This document shows, in pieces, positions 9,100 through 18,227 of a DNA stretch of 64,000 bases. A program made the position numbers and the translations under genes. This DNA is from Flavobacterium cupreum (lineage in GTDB: Bacteria > Bacteroidota > Bacteroidia > Flavobacteriales > Flavobacteriaceae). Every line of letters begins with the position of its first letter. The first letter of the stretch is position 1. The notes beneath the pieces were generated by a model, which was not told where the DNA came from, made no database searches, and saw only the letters and a list, made by a program, of their open reading frames with translations. The stretch spans positions 51,564 through 115,563 of the forward strand of contig NZ_QWDM01000020.1 in assembly GCF_003996965.1 (NCBI RefSeq), written 5' to 3'.

Positions 9100-9630
9100 T
9101 TAATCAAAAAACTCTTTCTCCTCGTAGTGAACCGGCATAATCGAGATGCCTTTCTGCAGTAAAAGATTATTCGGAAAAATGATCTTTTCGCCTTCTTTGG
9201 TTCTTAAATTGACGTGGAAAGCGCTAATATCTTCAATCTCGGCTTCAATTGGAAAATCCTTATCGTGTATTTTGATAGTATCACCGATTCTAAACGGAAA
9301 TGAAAAAAATAAAATCATTCCCGAAGTAATATTGCTCAGAATGGACCATTGCGCAAACATGGCCACACCAATAACGGTTGCAATGGAAGAAACAGTGATA
9401 AAAATATCTTTGGTGTCTACTCCCCAAATCACAATCAGGCTAATGACAACCAGTGTATTCATTAACAAATGAATGTATTTAATTACTAAGTTTGTCCGGT
9501 GTTCCAGCAATTGGCTGGAACTGGCATAACGGCGAATCAACTTGGCAATAATCATCCTTAGAGCGACTAATGCAATAATGAGAATTCCCGTAGCTACTAT
9601 TTCCTGACTATATTCTTTAAAAGAAAACAT
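9100..9630 (-). CDS. Small MscS-type mechanosensitive ion channel
   Basis: The 176-residue protein has three membrane helices (residues about 12-30, 50-70 and 76-105). The third carries the MscS pore pattern, rich in Ala/Gly (SSIATVIGVAMFAQ), and is followed by the beta domain (FPFRIGDTIKIHDKDFPIE, IEDISAFHVNLRT, FPNNLLLQKGISI). MscS channels release solutes on hypo-osmotic shock. E. coli MscS has 286 residues; this one stops just after the beta domain and lacks the alpha/beta cage. It is 12 bp downstream of maf and likely in the same transcript. Confidence 0.85.
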   Translation of the reverse strand: MFSFKEYSQEIVATGILIIALVALRMIIAKLIRRYASSSQLLEHRTNLVIKYIHLLMNTLVVISLIVIWGVDTKDIFITVSSIATVIGVAMFAQWSILSNITSGMILFFSFPFRIGDTIKIHDKDFPIEAEIEDISAFHVNLRTKEGEKIIFPNNLLLQKGISIMPVHYEEKEFFD

Positions 9631-9642
9631 ATGTGATTTTTT

Positions 9643-10227
9643 TTACACTAAAGTACTCAAATATTGGTAAACTTTAGCCGTTGGAAGCCCCATAACATTT
9701 GTATAAGAACCTTCTACTTTGGTAACAGCCATAAAACCAAACCATTCCTGTATGCCATAAGCCCCTGCCTTATCGTAGGGTTTGTAATTTTCGATGTAAT
9801 ATAAAATTGCTTCGTCTGATAAATCGCCAAAAGTAACTTTGGTAACATCATTGATGACAGTAGAAGCAGTGCTGGTTTTAAAACAAACCGATGTAAAAAC
9901 CTCATGTGTAGTATTGGACATCGATTTTATCATTTCAAAAGCTTCTGCGGCACTTTTAGGTTTCCCCAAAGCGCGATTCTGATGCCACACGATGGTATCA
10001 CTGGTCACTAAAATCTCATTAGGATTTAATTCTCCTTCAAAAGCGTTTGCCTTTAGGGCAGCCAGGTAATCTGTTATCTCCACGGCTTGTAAGTCGGATG
10101 GATATATTTCTTCAATGTCTTTAAGCCTGATTTCAAAATCCAAATCCAGGTCTTTAAAAAACTGTTGTCTGCGGGGTGATCCTGAAGCCAGGATTATAGT
10201 ATATTTTTTTAGTTTTTCTTTAAGCAT
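9643..10227 (-). CDS. maf: Maf-like nucleoside triphosphate pyrophosphatase
   Basis: The 194-residue length is typical of Maf. The motif ASGSPRRQQF (residues 14-23) is the Maf phosphate-binding signature, and SDTIVWHQNRALGKP carries the catalytic Asp. Maf proteins hydrolyse non-canonical or canonical NTPs (dTTP/UTP or m7GTP) to the monophosphate and PPi, preventing incorporation of modified bases and affecting septum formation. The gene overlaps the preceding prenyltransferase by 8 bp, indicating translational coupling in the DUF2520-kdsC-UbiA-maf block. Confidence 0.93.
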   Translation of the reverse strand: MLKEKLKKYTIILASGSPRRQQFFKDLDLDFEIRLKDIEEIYPSDLQAVEITDYLAALKANAFEGELNPNEILVTSDTIVWHQNRALGKPKSAAEAFEMIKSMSNTTHEVFTSVCFKTSTASTVINDVTKVTFGDLSDEAILYYIENYKPYDKAGAYGIQEWFGFMAVTKVEGSYTNVMGLPTAKVYQYLSTLV

Positions 10228-11146
10228 TGTATTTAATATTTAGGGCAATAACCAGGATTGATAAAATTCCGAAAAGTAATATTAGTTTTAAAACAGTACT
10301 TAAATGATGAAAATCCTTTTGAGATTTCGCACTGAATATTTTTACTATAAAATATAAAAGCGGTGCCAAAACAAAGGCAAAAGCATAAAAAGTAACGATA
10401 AAAAGATTGTTTGCTAAAAAGTATTTGTTGGTATAAAAAAGGCAAAGAATAAATGGAATAATTGCCAGCGCCAAAACAATTTTTGTGGTTCTGCTGATCC
10501 CAATGGCAATGGGTAAGGTATTCATTCCCTGATTGTAATCGCCATTTACATCCTCAATATCTTTAACTATTTCGCGAATAAAATTAATCATAAAAGCAAA
10601 TAAGGCATAATCGATCAAAATGGAAAACATACTGGCCATCTGAGCCTGATTCTCCCCATTAGTTGCGGGAAAAAGATCAAAAACACCAATGATAATGACA
10701 CTAAATGATAATAGGGCGGCTACCACAAAATTCCCTAAAACCATGATTTGCTTTAGTGATGTGGAATAAAAATAAAGCACAGACGCAATAAGAATAAAGA
10801 GAACGACAAAACCCGGCCTCATTATGACATTCGATAAATAACAGCCAATAGCGACACCGGTAATATTTAACCCGATATAAATATTATAAGCTGCAGTTTC
10901 AGAAATTCCTTTTCCGATCACGACATCATTGGGTTTGTTTATTGTATCTGTGGCAACGTCCATAACATTATTAATTACATAACCCGCTGCCGCTATTAAA
11001 ACAGTGCTCAGAACCAGAAGACCGTATTGCCAGTCCGCTAAAGCCAACGGAATATCCTGCTGTTTTAAAAAAGCATAACGAAATAAGAGCTGCATAAAAG
11101 CAAGCATCAGTAAGTTTTGATATCGAATGAGTTTGAGGAATTTCAT
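10220..11146 (-). CDS. Geranylgeranylglycerol-phosphate geranylgeranyltransferase-like UbiA enzyme
   Basis: The 308-residue integral membrane protein has about eight helices and the UbiA prenyltransferase motifs: NNVMDVATD (first Asp-rich motif) and REIVKDIEDVNGD (second Asp-rich motif). Flavobacterial members are annotated as geranylgeranylglycerol-phosphate geranylgeranyltransferase, an enzyme first known from archaeal ether-lipid synthesis; activity in this organism is family knowledge, not shown here. A different UbiA member, MenA, is encoded at 28220-29182, so this one is not needed for menaquinone. It overlaps maf by 8 bp, and its start lies 150 bp after the KdsC-like gene. Confidence 0.85.
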   Translation of the reverse strand: MKFLKLIRYQNLLMLAFMQLLFRYAFLKQQDIPLALADWQYGLLVLSTVLIAAAGYVINNVMDVATDTINKPNDVVIGKGISETAAYNIYIGLNITGVAIGCYLSNVIMRPGFVVLFILIASVLYFYSTSLKQIMVLGNFVVAALLSFSVIIIGVFDLFPATNGENQAQMASMFSILIDYALFAFMINFIREIVKDIEDVNGDYNQGMNTLPIAIGISRTTKIVLALAIIPFILCLFYTNKYFLANNLFIVTFYAFAFVLAPLLYFIVKIFSAKSQKDFHHLSTVLKLILLFGILSILVIALNIKYNA

Positions 11147-11151
11147 TTTTT

Positions 11152-11203
11152 AAGATTCTGAGTTTTTTTAAGGTTCTGAGTGGTAAGTTACTAAGGTTCT
11201 GAA
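11152..11203. repeat. Three short direct repeats AAGRTTCTGAR
   Basis: Copies sit at 11152-11162, 11170-11180 and 11193-11203, in the 150-bp gap between the KdsC-like and prenyltransferase genes. The reverse-complement pattern (cttagaacctta and variants) recurs at 25604-25640 upstream of the CvfB-like gene. These are low-complexity intergenic repeats of a kind common in flavobacteria; no function is assigned. Confidence 0.45.
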
Positions 11204-11297
11204 TTTTTCATGAAGGTGCAGAGAGGCAAAGGAACAAAAGTTATTTATTGGTCTGAAAACTGCTATTTAGACTGTGACTGCGACTGAGACTAAAAAC

Positions 11298-11825
11298 CTA
11301 ATCGTGTTTTCCGCTAAAGTGCTCCATCCATTTTCCCTGTACTTTCATTACCTGCTCGATCACATCACGTGCAGCTCCTTTTCCTCCTTTAACATGTGAA
11401 ATATAACGGCAGATATTTTTGATTTCAGGGCTTGCATCTTGCGGACAGGTGGGTAATCCCACTAACTTCATGACATGAAAATCCGGAATATCATCCCCCA
11501 TGTAGAGCACATTTTCAGGATTAATTTTATAAGTATCAGTGTATTCTTTAAAGGTTTTTACTTTATCCGGAGTTCCCAAATGAATGTCGGTAATTCCCAG
11601 ATTGCGAAGACGAACACGAACACCTTCGTTGCTTCCGCCAGAAATAATGCAAACATTATAGCCGCTTTCTACCGCCGCTTTCATCGCATAACCATCACGA
11701 ATATTCATCGTACGAAGAATTTCTCCTTCATTGGTTACAAAAACCGAACTGTCTGTAAGCACGCCATCAACATCAAAAACAAACGTCGTGATGTCATTCA
11801 TTATTTCTTTATAACTTTTTGCCAT
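11298..11825 (-). CDS. KdsC-like HAD phosphatase (KDO 8-phosphate phosphatase family)
   Basis: The 175-residue protein has the capless HAD layout of KdsC: motif I FVFDVDGVLTD (nucleophile D18, acid D20), the middle motif ISGGSNEG, and motif IV MGDDIPD near residue 110. KdsC hydrolyses KDO-8-phosphate to KDO for lipopolysaccharide synthesis; other members act on sialic-acid-type 9-phosphates. No KDO gene lies next to it. It overlaps the 3' end of the DUF2520 gene by 17 bp. Confidence 0.88.
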   Translation of the reverse strand: MAKSYKEIMNDITTFVFDVDGVLTDSSVFVTNEGEILRTMNIRDGYAMKAAVESGYNVCIISGGSNEGVRVRLRNLGITDIHLGTPDKVKTFKEYTDTYKINPENVLYMGDDIPDFHVMKLVGLPTCPQDASPEIKNICRYISHVKGGKGAARDVIEQVMKVQGKWMEHFSGKHD

Positions 11826-12570
11826 TATTTTGTATAGATTGGGTTAGTATTTTATAAATATTTTTTTGATTTTCAGTGTTTAAATAGTCCAGATGTGCTG
11901 CGATCGTCAGGGAATCGTTGCGTTTTGCAGGGCCAGTCTGAGCATCAGCAGGGTTTAAGGTGTTTATTTTTTCGGCGGTTTCCTGAATCAATGGTCTCAG
12001 AATCTCAAACGGAACCTGGTGTTCTTCACAAATTTCCTGTCCGATCTGGTACAGATGATTGGTAAAATTGTTCACAAAAACTGCCGAAACATGCAATGCT
12101 TTTCTCTGATCGGAGTTAATGGCAAATACCACATTTGATATACCTTTTGCAGCTGTTTCCAAAACCCGGAAATCAAAAGTATTTTCAGCCTCCAGACACA
12201 TCGGAACTGCCGAAAAATCTACATCCTTGTCTTTGGAAAATGTCTGAAGCGGGTAAAAAACACCTTTTCTGTTTTTTGAATCTAAAACCTCAAGTGAAGC
12301 CGCGCCGGAGGTGTGGACCACGATTCGGTTTTGAAAAGGCAATTGCTGCGACACGTCTGAGATCGAATTGTCAGAAACGGCGATAATATATAAATCAGCT
12401 TCTTTTAAATCCTCAAAAGAATCGGTAATTTTATCAAATTCAAGTAGTGTGGCTAATTTCTCCTTCTTTCTGGAATGTACCTGAACAATTTCTACAAGTT
12501 CGCTTTTAGCAAAAGCTTTAATCAGATGCTGCGCTACATTTCCGGAACCAATTATTGTTATTCGAATCAT
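11809..12570 (-). CDS. Rossmann-fold and DUF2520 domain protein
   Basis: The 253-residue protein begins with a dinucleotide-binding motif (IIGSGNVAQHL, G8-x-G10-N11), followed by a DUF2520 C-terminal half (about 120-250; HVSAVFVNNFTNHLYQ, RPLIQETAEKI, GPAKRNDSLTI) resembling the helical domain of pyrroline-5-carboxylate or ketopantoate reductases. It is probably an NAD(P)-dependent reductase of unknown substrate. It is the first gene of a minus-strand block that continues into KdsC-like, UbiA and Maf. A minus-strand TAATTTTG at 12582-12575 lies directly before the ATG, so the transcript may have almost no leader. Confidence 0.85.
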   Translation of the reverse strand: MIRITIIGSGNVAQHLIKAFAKSELVEIVQVHSRKKEKLATLLEFDKITDSFEDLKEADLYIIAVSDNSISDVSQQLPFQNRIVVHTSGAASLEVLDSKNRKGVFYPLQTFSKDKDVDFSAVPMCLEAENTFDFRVLETAAKGISNVVFAINSDQRKALHVSAVFVNNFTNHLYQIGQEICEEHQVPFEILRPLIQETAEKINTLNPADAQTGPAKRNDSLTIAAHLDYLNTENQKNIYKILTQSIQNNGKKL

Positions 12571-12887
12571 AGCGCAAAATTAGCATTATTTTTTTAAAGA
12601 AAATTAAGTGCAAAAGAAGTTTAGCCACACATGGCACGGATTAAACCGTTTCTTTTTTGATTTAAGGAAGAGGGCCTTCTTTATGAATTAATGAAAAAGT
12701 TAAGCTGTACAATCTCTGGCTTAAAAATAACGATGGCTTAAAAGCATGGTAAAATTACACAGCACGTTTTAAGAATTTCATTTATTGAAGGGGATTTTTT
12801 TGGTTTTAATTAACAAATCACAAATATAGGAACTCAACATTTTTAAGTACTTTTGTCCCACTTTTAACACAATGTAATTCCTCAGAA
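12571..12887. other. Gene-free divergent region upstream of the cytochrome c biogenesis gene
   Basis: No ORF or RNA gene is seen. The left end holds the presumed promoter of the DUF2520 gene. TACTTTTG at 12848-12855 fits the Bacteroidetes -7 box (TAnnTTTG) about 33 bp before the ATG at 12888, but no good -33 TTTG is found 19 bp upstream of it. Confidence 0.5.
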
Positions 12888-15800
12888 ATGGATAAAAAAA
12901 TATTCTCTTTTTTGTTTTCTACACGATTAATGGCCGTTCTTTTTTTAACATTTGCTTTAGCAATGGGTGTTGGTACTTTTATCGAAAGTAAGTACAATAC
13001 TGATACGGCCCGAATTTTAATTTATAATACCTGGTGGTTTGAAGCGATAATGGTCTTTTTTATGATTAATTTCATTGGAAACATCAAACGTTACCAACTC
13101 CTGAAAAAAGAAAAATGGGCGACTTTTTTATTGCACATTGCTTTTATTTTTATCCTTTTGGGAGCATTTATTACACGATATATCAGCTATGAAGGTATGA
13201 TGCCGATTCGTGAAGGTGCTGCCGAAAACCAGATTTATTCAGACAAAACATTTCTGACAGTCTTTGCTGATGGGGAATATAAAGGAGAAATGAAACGAAG
13301 AGTTTTCGAAGAAAGCCTTTTATTATCTCCCGTTACTAATAATGATTTCTCAATTTCAGGAAAGTTTGATGAAACTCCGTTTGAAGTAACGTACGAGAAC
13401 TACATTATGGGAGCCAAAGAAGTGGTGAAGCCAGATCCGAAAGGAACTTTATACTTAAAATTAGTCGAAGCAGGAGCGGGAGGACGTGAAGAACATTTCC
13501 TGAAAGAAGGGGAAGTTCAGAATATTCATAATGTTTTGTTTGCTTTGAATAAACCTACGGACGGAGCGATTAATATCAATACGACCGGAGAAAAATATAC
13601 CATTCAAACACCGTTCGAAGGTAATTTTATGCGAATGGCAGATAAATTTCAGGGAAAAGTTACCAAAGACAATGTACAGCCGCTGATGATGCGTTCTTTA
13701 TACAGTATTGGCGACATCAGAATTGTATTTCCCGATCCTGCGATGAAAGGAAGTATAGCATATGAATCGAATAACGATTTTAAGGCAAAATCGCATCACG
13801 ATGCCTTAATCGTAAAAGTAAAATCAGAAGGACAGGAAAAAGAAATTACGCTTTTAGGCTCTAAAGGAAGTGTCGGAGAACCAAAAACAGTTAAAATTGG
13901 CAATATTGAGTATTCTTTATTCTACGGAAGCAAAGCTTATATCCTGCCTTTTAAAGTTAAGCTAAACGATTTTATTGCTACAAAATATCCGGGGACAGAA
14001 AAAAGTTATTCGGCTTTTGAAAGTAAAGTAACCGTTCAGGATTCTACAGAAACTTTTGATGCTGATATTTATATGAACCACGTTTTAGACCATAAAGGAT
14101 ACCGGTTCTTCCAGTCTTCATTCGATCCGGATGAAAAAGGAACTGTATTATCTGTTAATCATGATTTCTGGGGAACGTCTATTACTTATTTAGGCTATTT
14201 CATGCTGTTTTTCGGTCTGATGTCTATTATGTTTACCAAACATTCCCGCTTTGCCGATTTAAAGCGCAAACTTGAAACTGTAAAAAAGAAAAAAGAGAAA
14301 TTCATTACAATTTTAGCTTTGCTTTTAAGCTTAAATGGTTTTGCACAGGAAGCGCCTGCTCCTCACGTTCATACGCCGGGTCATACGCATTCACATTCAG
14401 AAGATCCGAACGATCATGCCAATCATGTCACAGCACCACCAAGTCAGAAACAATTAGATTCTTTATTGAGTATTTACAAAGCTCCGGAATCACATGCAGC
14501 CAAATTCGGCCGTTTGATTATTCAGGATGCCGGAGGAAGGATGAAACCTATCAATACTTTTTCATCAGAATTGCTTCGAAAAGTGAGTCAGAGCGATACG
14601 TACAACGACATGAATTCTGATCAGGTATTTTTGTCTATGACGCAATATGCACAGGTTTGGATTCAGGTTCCAATTATCCACCTAAGATCAGGGAATGACA
14701 GTATCCGTAAAATTATCGGAGTAGAAAAGGACGTTAAACGCGCTCCTTTTGTAAACTTCTTTGATGCCAATGGAAATTACAAACTGGCACCGTATTTAGA
14801 CGCAGCATACAAAGCGGCTAATCCGAATCAGTTTGAGAAAGATTTTATTGAAACCGATAAAAGGGTAAATTTAATGGAATCGGCATTAAGCGGAAGTATC
14901 CTGAAAATATTCCCAATTCCGAATGATCCGAATAATAAATGGATTTCGTATTTAGAGCGCGAAAGTGCCGGACTGAAAGGAATGGACTCTACTTATGTGA
15001 AACAAATTCTGCCATTATATTTTAGTGCTCTGAATAATGCTTCCATTTCCAAAGATTTTAGTACCGCTGACAATTTAGTGGAAAGTATCAATGGCTTCCA
15101 AAAGAAATTCGGAAGCAAAGTTCGCCCAAGTGAACAAAAAATTGATGCCGAAATTGCCTATAACAAGTATGATGTTTTCAAGAAACTTCCTTATTGGTAT
15201 TTAACAGCCTCTGTTTTAATGTTGTTATTTACGATTATAAATATCTTTTTTGAAAAAAAATGGCTTCGTATCACGCTAAACGGTTTTCATATTATCATCG
15301 GCCTTTTATTTGCATTGCATACTTTAGGATTAATTTCCCGTTGGTACATTTCGGGGCATGCGCCCTGGAGTAACGCTTATGAATCCATTATTTATGTGGC
15401 GTGGGCAACCATGTTCTTCGGACTGGCTTTTGACAGAAAATCAAAGTTAACCGTTGCTTCATCAGCCTTTGTAACAGCCATGATTGTTATGGCAGCATAC
15501 ATGAACTGGATCGATCCGGAAATAGCAAATCTGCAGCCGGTTCTTAACTCTTACTGGTTAATGATTCACGTAGCAGTAATTGTAGGAAGCTATGGTCCAT
15601 TGGCATTAGGAATGATTTTAGGTTTTGTAGCTTTACTTTTGATTTTCTTTACCAATGAGAAAAACAAAGCCAAAATGAGCCTAAATATCAAAGAAATCAC
15701 TTATATCAACGAAATGTCAATTACCATTGGTTTAATTATGTTAACAATAGGAAACTTCCTTGGAGGACAATGGGCCAACGAAAGCTGGGGGCGTTACTGG

Positions 15801-16100
15801 GGATGGGATCCGAAAGAAACCTGGGCACTAATTTCGATTATGATTTACGGATTCGTAATTCACGCCAGATTTGTGCCTGCTTTACGCGGAAAGTGGTTCT
15901 TTAACCTGATGAGTATGTTTGCGTTTATTTCAATTCTGTTTACTTATTACGGAGTAAATTTCCACTTAGTGGGTCTGCATTCCTACGCAACGGGGGAAGC
16001 TCATTCTCTAAACTGGATCTGGTATTCCTTGGGAACAATTTCAGTAATTGGCGCCATAACATATCCAGGTTATCGGAAACACTATAAAAGCAAAAAATAA
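12888..16100 (+). CDS. ccsBA: Fused cytochrome c biogenesis protein CcsB(ResB)-CcsA
   Basis: The 1070-residue membrane protein joins a ResB/CcsB-like N-terminal half (membrane helices at about 10-30, 45-62, 77-97; large periplasmic domain to about 430; helix 435-455) to a CcsA-like C-terminal half (about 775-1065). The CcsA heme-handling WWD motif, WANESWGRYWGWDPKETW, starts at residue 962. A hydrophobic stretch at about 470-482 is followed by a His-rich linker (HVHTPGHTHSHSEDPNDHANH minus its last residues). System II uses this protein to move heme across the inner membrane and attach it to CXXCH motifs of c-type cytochromes. The fusion is common in Bacteroidetes. The His-rich linker could hold metal or heme; that is inference. 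Confidence 0.95.
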   Translation: MDKKIFSFLFSTRLMAVLFLTFALAMGVGTFIESKYNTDTARILIYNTWWFEAIMVFFMINFIGNIKRYQLLKKEKWATFLLHIAFIFILLGAFITRYISYEGMMPIREGAAENQIYSDKTFLTVFADGEYKGEMKRRVFEESLLLSPVTNNDFSISGKFDETPFEVTYENYIMGAKEVVKPDPKGTLYLKLVEAGAGGREEHFLKEGEVQNIHNVLFALNKPTDGAININTTGEKYTIQTPFEGNFMRMADKFQGKVTKDNVQPLMMRSLYSIGDIRIVFPDPAMKGSIAYESNNDFKAKSHHDALIVKVKSEGQEKEITLLGSKGSVGEPKTVKIGNIEYSLFYGSKAYILPFKVKLNDFIATKYPGTEKSYSAFESKVTVQDSTETFDADIYMNHVLDHKGYRFFQSSFDPDEKGTVLSVNHDFWGTSITYLGYFMLFFGLMSIMFTKHSRFADLKRKLETVKKKKEKFITILALLLSLNGFAQEAPAPHVHTPGHTHSHSEDPNDHANHVTAPPSQKQLDSLLSIYKAPESHAAKFGRLIIQDAGGRMKPINTFSSELLRKVSQSDTYNDMNSDQVFLSMTQYAQVWIQVPIIHLRSGNDSIRKIIGVEKDVKRAPFVNFFDANGNYKLAPYLDAAYKAANPNQFEKDFIETDKRVNLMESALSGSILKIFPIPNDPNNKWISYLERESAGLKGMDSTYVKQILPLYFSALNNASISKDFSTADNLVESINGFQKKFGSKVRPSEQKIDAEIAYNKYDVFKKLPYWYLTASVLMLLFTIINIFFEKKWLRITLNGFHIIIGLLFALHTLGLISRWYISGHAPWSNAYESIIYVAWATMFFGLAFDRKSKLTVASSAFVTAMIVMAAYMNWIDPEIANLQPVLNSYWLMIHVAVIVGSYGPLALGMILGFVALLLIFFTNEKNKAKMSLNIKEITYINEMSITIGLIMLTIGNFLGGQWANESWGRYWGWDPKETWALISIMIYGFVIHARFVPALRGKWFFNLMSMFAFISILFTYYGVNFHLVGLHSYATGEAHSLNWIWYSLGTISVIGAITYPGYRKHYKSKK

Positions 16101-16120
16101 TATACCAATTATTAATTCAT

Positions 16121-16158
16121 AAAAAATGATCGGCTGCAAAGCCGGACATTTTTTTTTA
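16121..16158. terminator. Terminator hairpin after ccsBA
   Basis: CGGCT-GCAA-AGCCG forms a 5-bp stem on a GNRA loop, extended by imperfect AAATG/CATTT pairing and followed by a ten-base T run. The A run on the other side makes it usable from both strands, and it lies between convergent genes. Confidence 0.75.
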
Positions 16159-16198
16159 TAAGTTTTACGTACAATCGGACGAAATTACGTAGTCTGGT

Positions 16199-16924
16199 TT
16201 ATAGACCAAAAAGGGAAACTATAAAACCTACCGTTAAAAGAAAACTGGTCCAGAAAATAAGCTGGCTTAAAATGGAGAGCAAAAAAGCTTTGGTTTTAGA
16301 GATTTTATTAAAGAACTGAATGTTCGTCCAAAGAGTTAAAAGAAGATCAATGATATATACGGCAACCAGAATTTTATGCAGTTCAGGTTTTTCGTTGTAA
16401 TAAATTACAAGAGGAAATATAATAATATGCGCAAATAACTTTTGGGATGCTCTGTAAGTATTCAGTACAAAATATTCTACAAAATTATAACCTTGTTTTT
16501 TAAAACTAATATAGGTGCCCAAAGTAAAAAACGGAATGGTCACAATTATGATCCATGAATAATGTTTAGAACTCCACTCATTAAATTTTGCAACATCTAT
16601 ACTTTTATAAGACGGATCATCATATAAATTAATTTGAAAGTAATGGTATAACAGGCCGTAAAGTGTTGCCATTACAACAACTAAAGATAAAGGTTTAAAA
16701 TGCCTGACGCGTTTTCCTTCGATAAATTCGCGGATAGAATGCCCGGGTCTTGTAAATAATTGTTTTATAGAGTAAGGAATACCTTCATCAAAATGCAATA
16801 AACTATGCCTGATTTCATGCCATAAATAATGCCAGTTTATTTGGTAGGTTGCAGCAGGCTGCCCACAATTATTACAATAATGTCCTTTATAAATCTGTTT
16901 GCAATTTTTACAGGTTATTTCCAT
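16199..16924 (-). CDS. DUF3667 family membrane protein with zinc ribbon
   Basis: The 241-residue protein starts with a zinc-ribbon pattern (C5-x2-C8, C17-x2-C20), followed by the DUF3667 signature (LWHEIRHSLLHFDEGIPYS, LFTRPGHSIREFIEGKRV) and five hydrophobic helices (about 80-97, 122-142, 170-185, 192-210, 218-240). This family is frequent in Bacteroidetes; its function is unknown. The His-rich block after the ribbon suggests metal binding near the membrane face. It is separated from ccsBA by a terminator, and 40 bp separate it from the DoxX gene upstream. Confidence 0.85.
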   Translation of the reverse strand: MEITCKNCKQIYKGHYCNNCGQPAATYQINWHYLWHEIRHSLLHFDEGIPYSIKQLFTRPGHSIREFIEGKRVRHFKPLSLVVVMATLYGLLYHYFQINLYDDPSYKSIDVAKFNEWSSKHYSWIIIVTIPFFTLGTYISFKKQGYNFVEYFVLNTYRASQKLFAHIIIFPLVIYYNEKPELHKILVAVYIIDLLLTLWTNIQFFNKISKTKAFLLSILSQLIFWTSFLLTVGFIVSLFGL

Positions 16925-16964
16925 TGTTTAGGCTGTTTTACATTAAAAATAGAATGTAGAGATG

Positions 16965-17354
16965 CTATTCCTGAATTTTGTCTTTTTTAAAGCCATTTGG
17001 ATACATAATGGCAACAAGAACGATAATTAGTAAGAAGTTATATTCCATGCCATTTCTTCCGCCACCGACTACAAACCAGCCTTCCTGAAAGTGTACCAGA
17101 ATGATTCCCATGATCAGAACAAAAATGGTTACAAATCCTGCCAGTTTTACATACCTGTTCAGAAGTAAAAGAACAGCCGCCGCAACATGTGATAATTTGA
17201 CCGACCAGGCCAGAGGAACTCCAAAAGGAGCAAAGCCAATCTGGTTCAGGTATAAATTACCAAAATCGTTTATTCCGTTATTAAACATTCCGAATACGGA
17301 ATGGGTCAGGAGAATAAGAGCCATAGCAATCCTTAAAAGTAAAGTTCCGTTCAT
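16965..17354 (-). CDS. DoxX family membrane protein
   Basis: The start is the ATG at 17354. The longer frame begins with TTG at 17396, inside the terminator hairpin of the upstream gene, so it is rejected. The 129-residue protein has four hydrophobic helices and DoxX family features (MNGTLLLRIAMALILLTHS, PFGVPLAWSVKLSHVAA, GRNGMEYNFLLI). DoxX proteins are small quinone-associated or redox-stress membrane proteins; the role of this one is not known. DUF3667 follows 40 bp downstream. Confidence 0.8.
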   Translation of the reverse strand: MNGTLLLRIAMALILLTHSVFGMFNNGINDFGNLYLNQIGFAPFGVPLAWSVKLSHVAAAVLLLLNRYVKLAGFVTIFVLIMGIILVHFQEGWFVVGGGRNGMEYNFLLIIVLVAIMYPNGFKKDKIQE

Positions 17355-17382
17355 GGGTGGTTTTTGATTTAAAAATAATAAA

Positions 17383-17416
17383 AAAACGCATATCAAAATA
17401 AATTAATATGCGTTTT
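17383..17416 (-). terminator. Terminator after the anti-sigma factor gene
   Basis: The 11-bp arms AAAACGCATAT and ATATGCGTTTT enclose a 12-nt loop, 22 bp past the anti-sigma stop. The A run at 17381-17386 provides the minus-strand U tract. It also fixes the start of the DoxX gene downstream of it. Confidence 0.8.
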
Positions 17417-17438
17417 AAATAGTAACGAGATGTATGTT

Positions 17439-18227
17439 TTATACTTTTCCTAAAGTATATAATTGTTCCATTGTTGGTGTTAAACTTCCTCCGGCCGGTT
17501 CCAGTGTAATACCAAAAGCTTCCGCTGAATCTGTTTGATTCACAGCAAATATTTTTTGGTTATTTCCTTCAAAATTACTCAGTAAACCAATACTGGTTGG
17601 TGTAAGCACCGGACTCAATTTCAGCGCCCATACCTGATACACCATTCCTTTTGGGGGTTTTGGTAAACCTGCGGCATCAATATAAGTGGTTTTGGTGTCT
17701 TTATTCCAGTATACTTTTGCAAATGATGTTGGAGAAACTGCCTGACCGCCAAGTGTTACTCCTGTATTTTTAATATCTCTTACAATAGTAAGGTTCTTCT
17801 CGGTTTGTTTGTTTTGCTGGTCCAGATAAGCAAAATCTCTTTCAATTTTAGTTTTCTCGTTACCAACAGTTGTAATCGCATCTTTTGTTTTTGTTAATTC
17901 CAAAGTTTGGTACCCCAGACCTAATAGAAGTACTACTGCCGCTGCCCAGCCCACATACTGTGACCAGTTTGAGGCAGGTTTCAGGTCGACTACTTTGCCA
18001 TGTTTAAGCTCAAGGCGCGCTTTGATTTTTTCGAAATTGGCCACCGAATGAAAAGGAGAGAAGCTTGACGATAAAGCGACAATTGCTCTTTCTATCGAAA
18101 GGATTTCCTGTTCCACTTCGGGATTGTTCTTAGCCATTTCTGCTACTTCCAGATTTTCTTTTTCGGTTAAAAGGCCGTAAACGTAAAGTTCCAGAATTCC
18201 TGATTCTATATATTCTTGTGCTTCCAT
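17439..18227 (-). CDS. Anti-sigma factor, RskA/anti-sigma-K type
   Basis: The 262-residue protein has a cytoplasmic N-terminal zone (about 1-85, including YIESGILELYVYGLLTE, the anti-sigma domain entry), one membrane helix at about 91-106 (YVGWAAAVVLLLGLGY), and a periplasmic RskA domain (GMVYQVWALKLSP, SAEAFGITLEPAGGS). It is expected to hold the ECF sigma factor at the membrane until an external signal triggers release. Its ATG overlaps the sigma-factor stop by one base (TAATG), which couples their translation. No HxxxCxxC zinc motif is visible in the N-terminal zone, so redox sensing by a ZAS domain is unlikely. Confidence 0.9.
   Translation of the reverse strand: MEAQEYIESGILELYVYGLLTEKENLEVAEMAKNNPEVEQEILSIERAIVALSSSFSPFHSVANFEKIKARLELKHGKVVDLKPASNWSQYVGWAAAVVLLLGLGYQTLELTKTKDAITTVGNEKTKIERDFAYLDQQNKQTEKNLTIVRDIKNTGVTLGGQAVSPTSFAKVYWNKDTKTTYIDAAGLPKPPKGMVYQVWALKLSPVLTPTSIGLLSNFEGNNQKIFAVNQTDSAEAFGITLEPAGGSLTPTMEQLYTLGKV

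Noticed and set aside
10233..10445. 70-codon minus-strand frame in the prenyltransferase gene
   Set aside because: It is an out-of-frame shadow in AT-rich membrane-protein DNA.
12135..12386. 83-codon plus frame in the DUF2520 gene
   Set aside because: It is antisense to the Rossmann/DUF2520 protein and rich in random-looking composition.
16965..17396. Longer start for DoxX (MICVFLL...)
   Set aside because: It starts with TTG inside the terminator hairpin 17383-17416 of the upstream gene; the ATG at 17354 is preferred.
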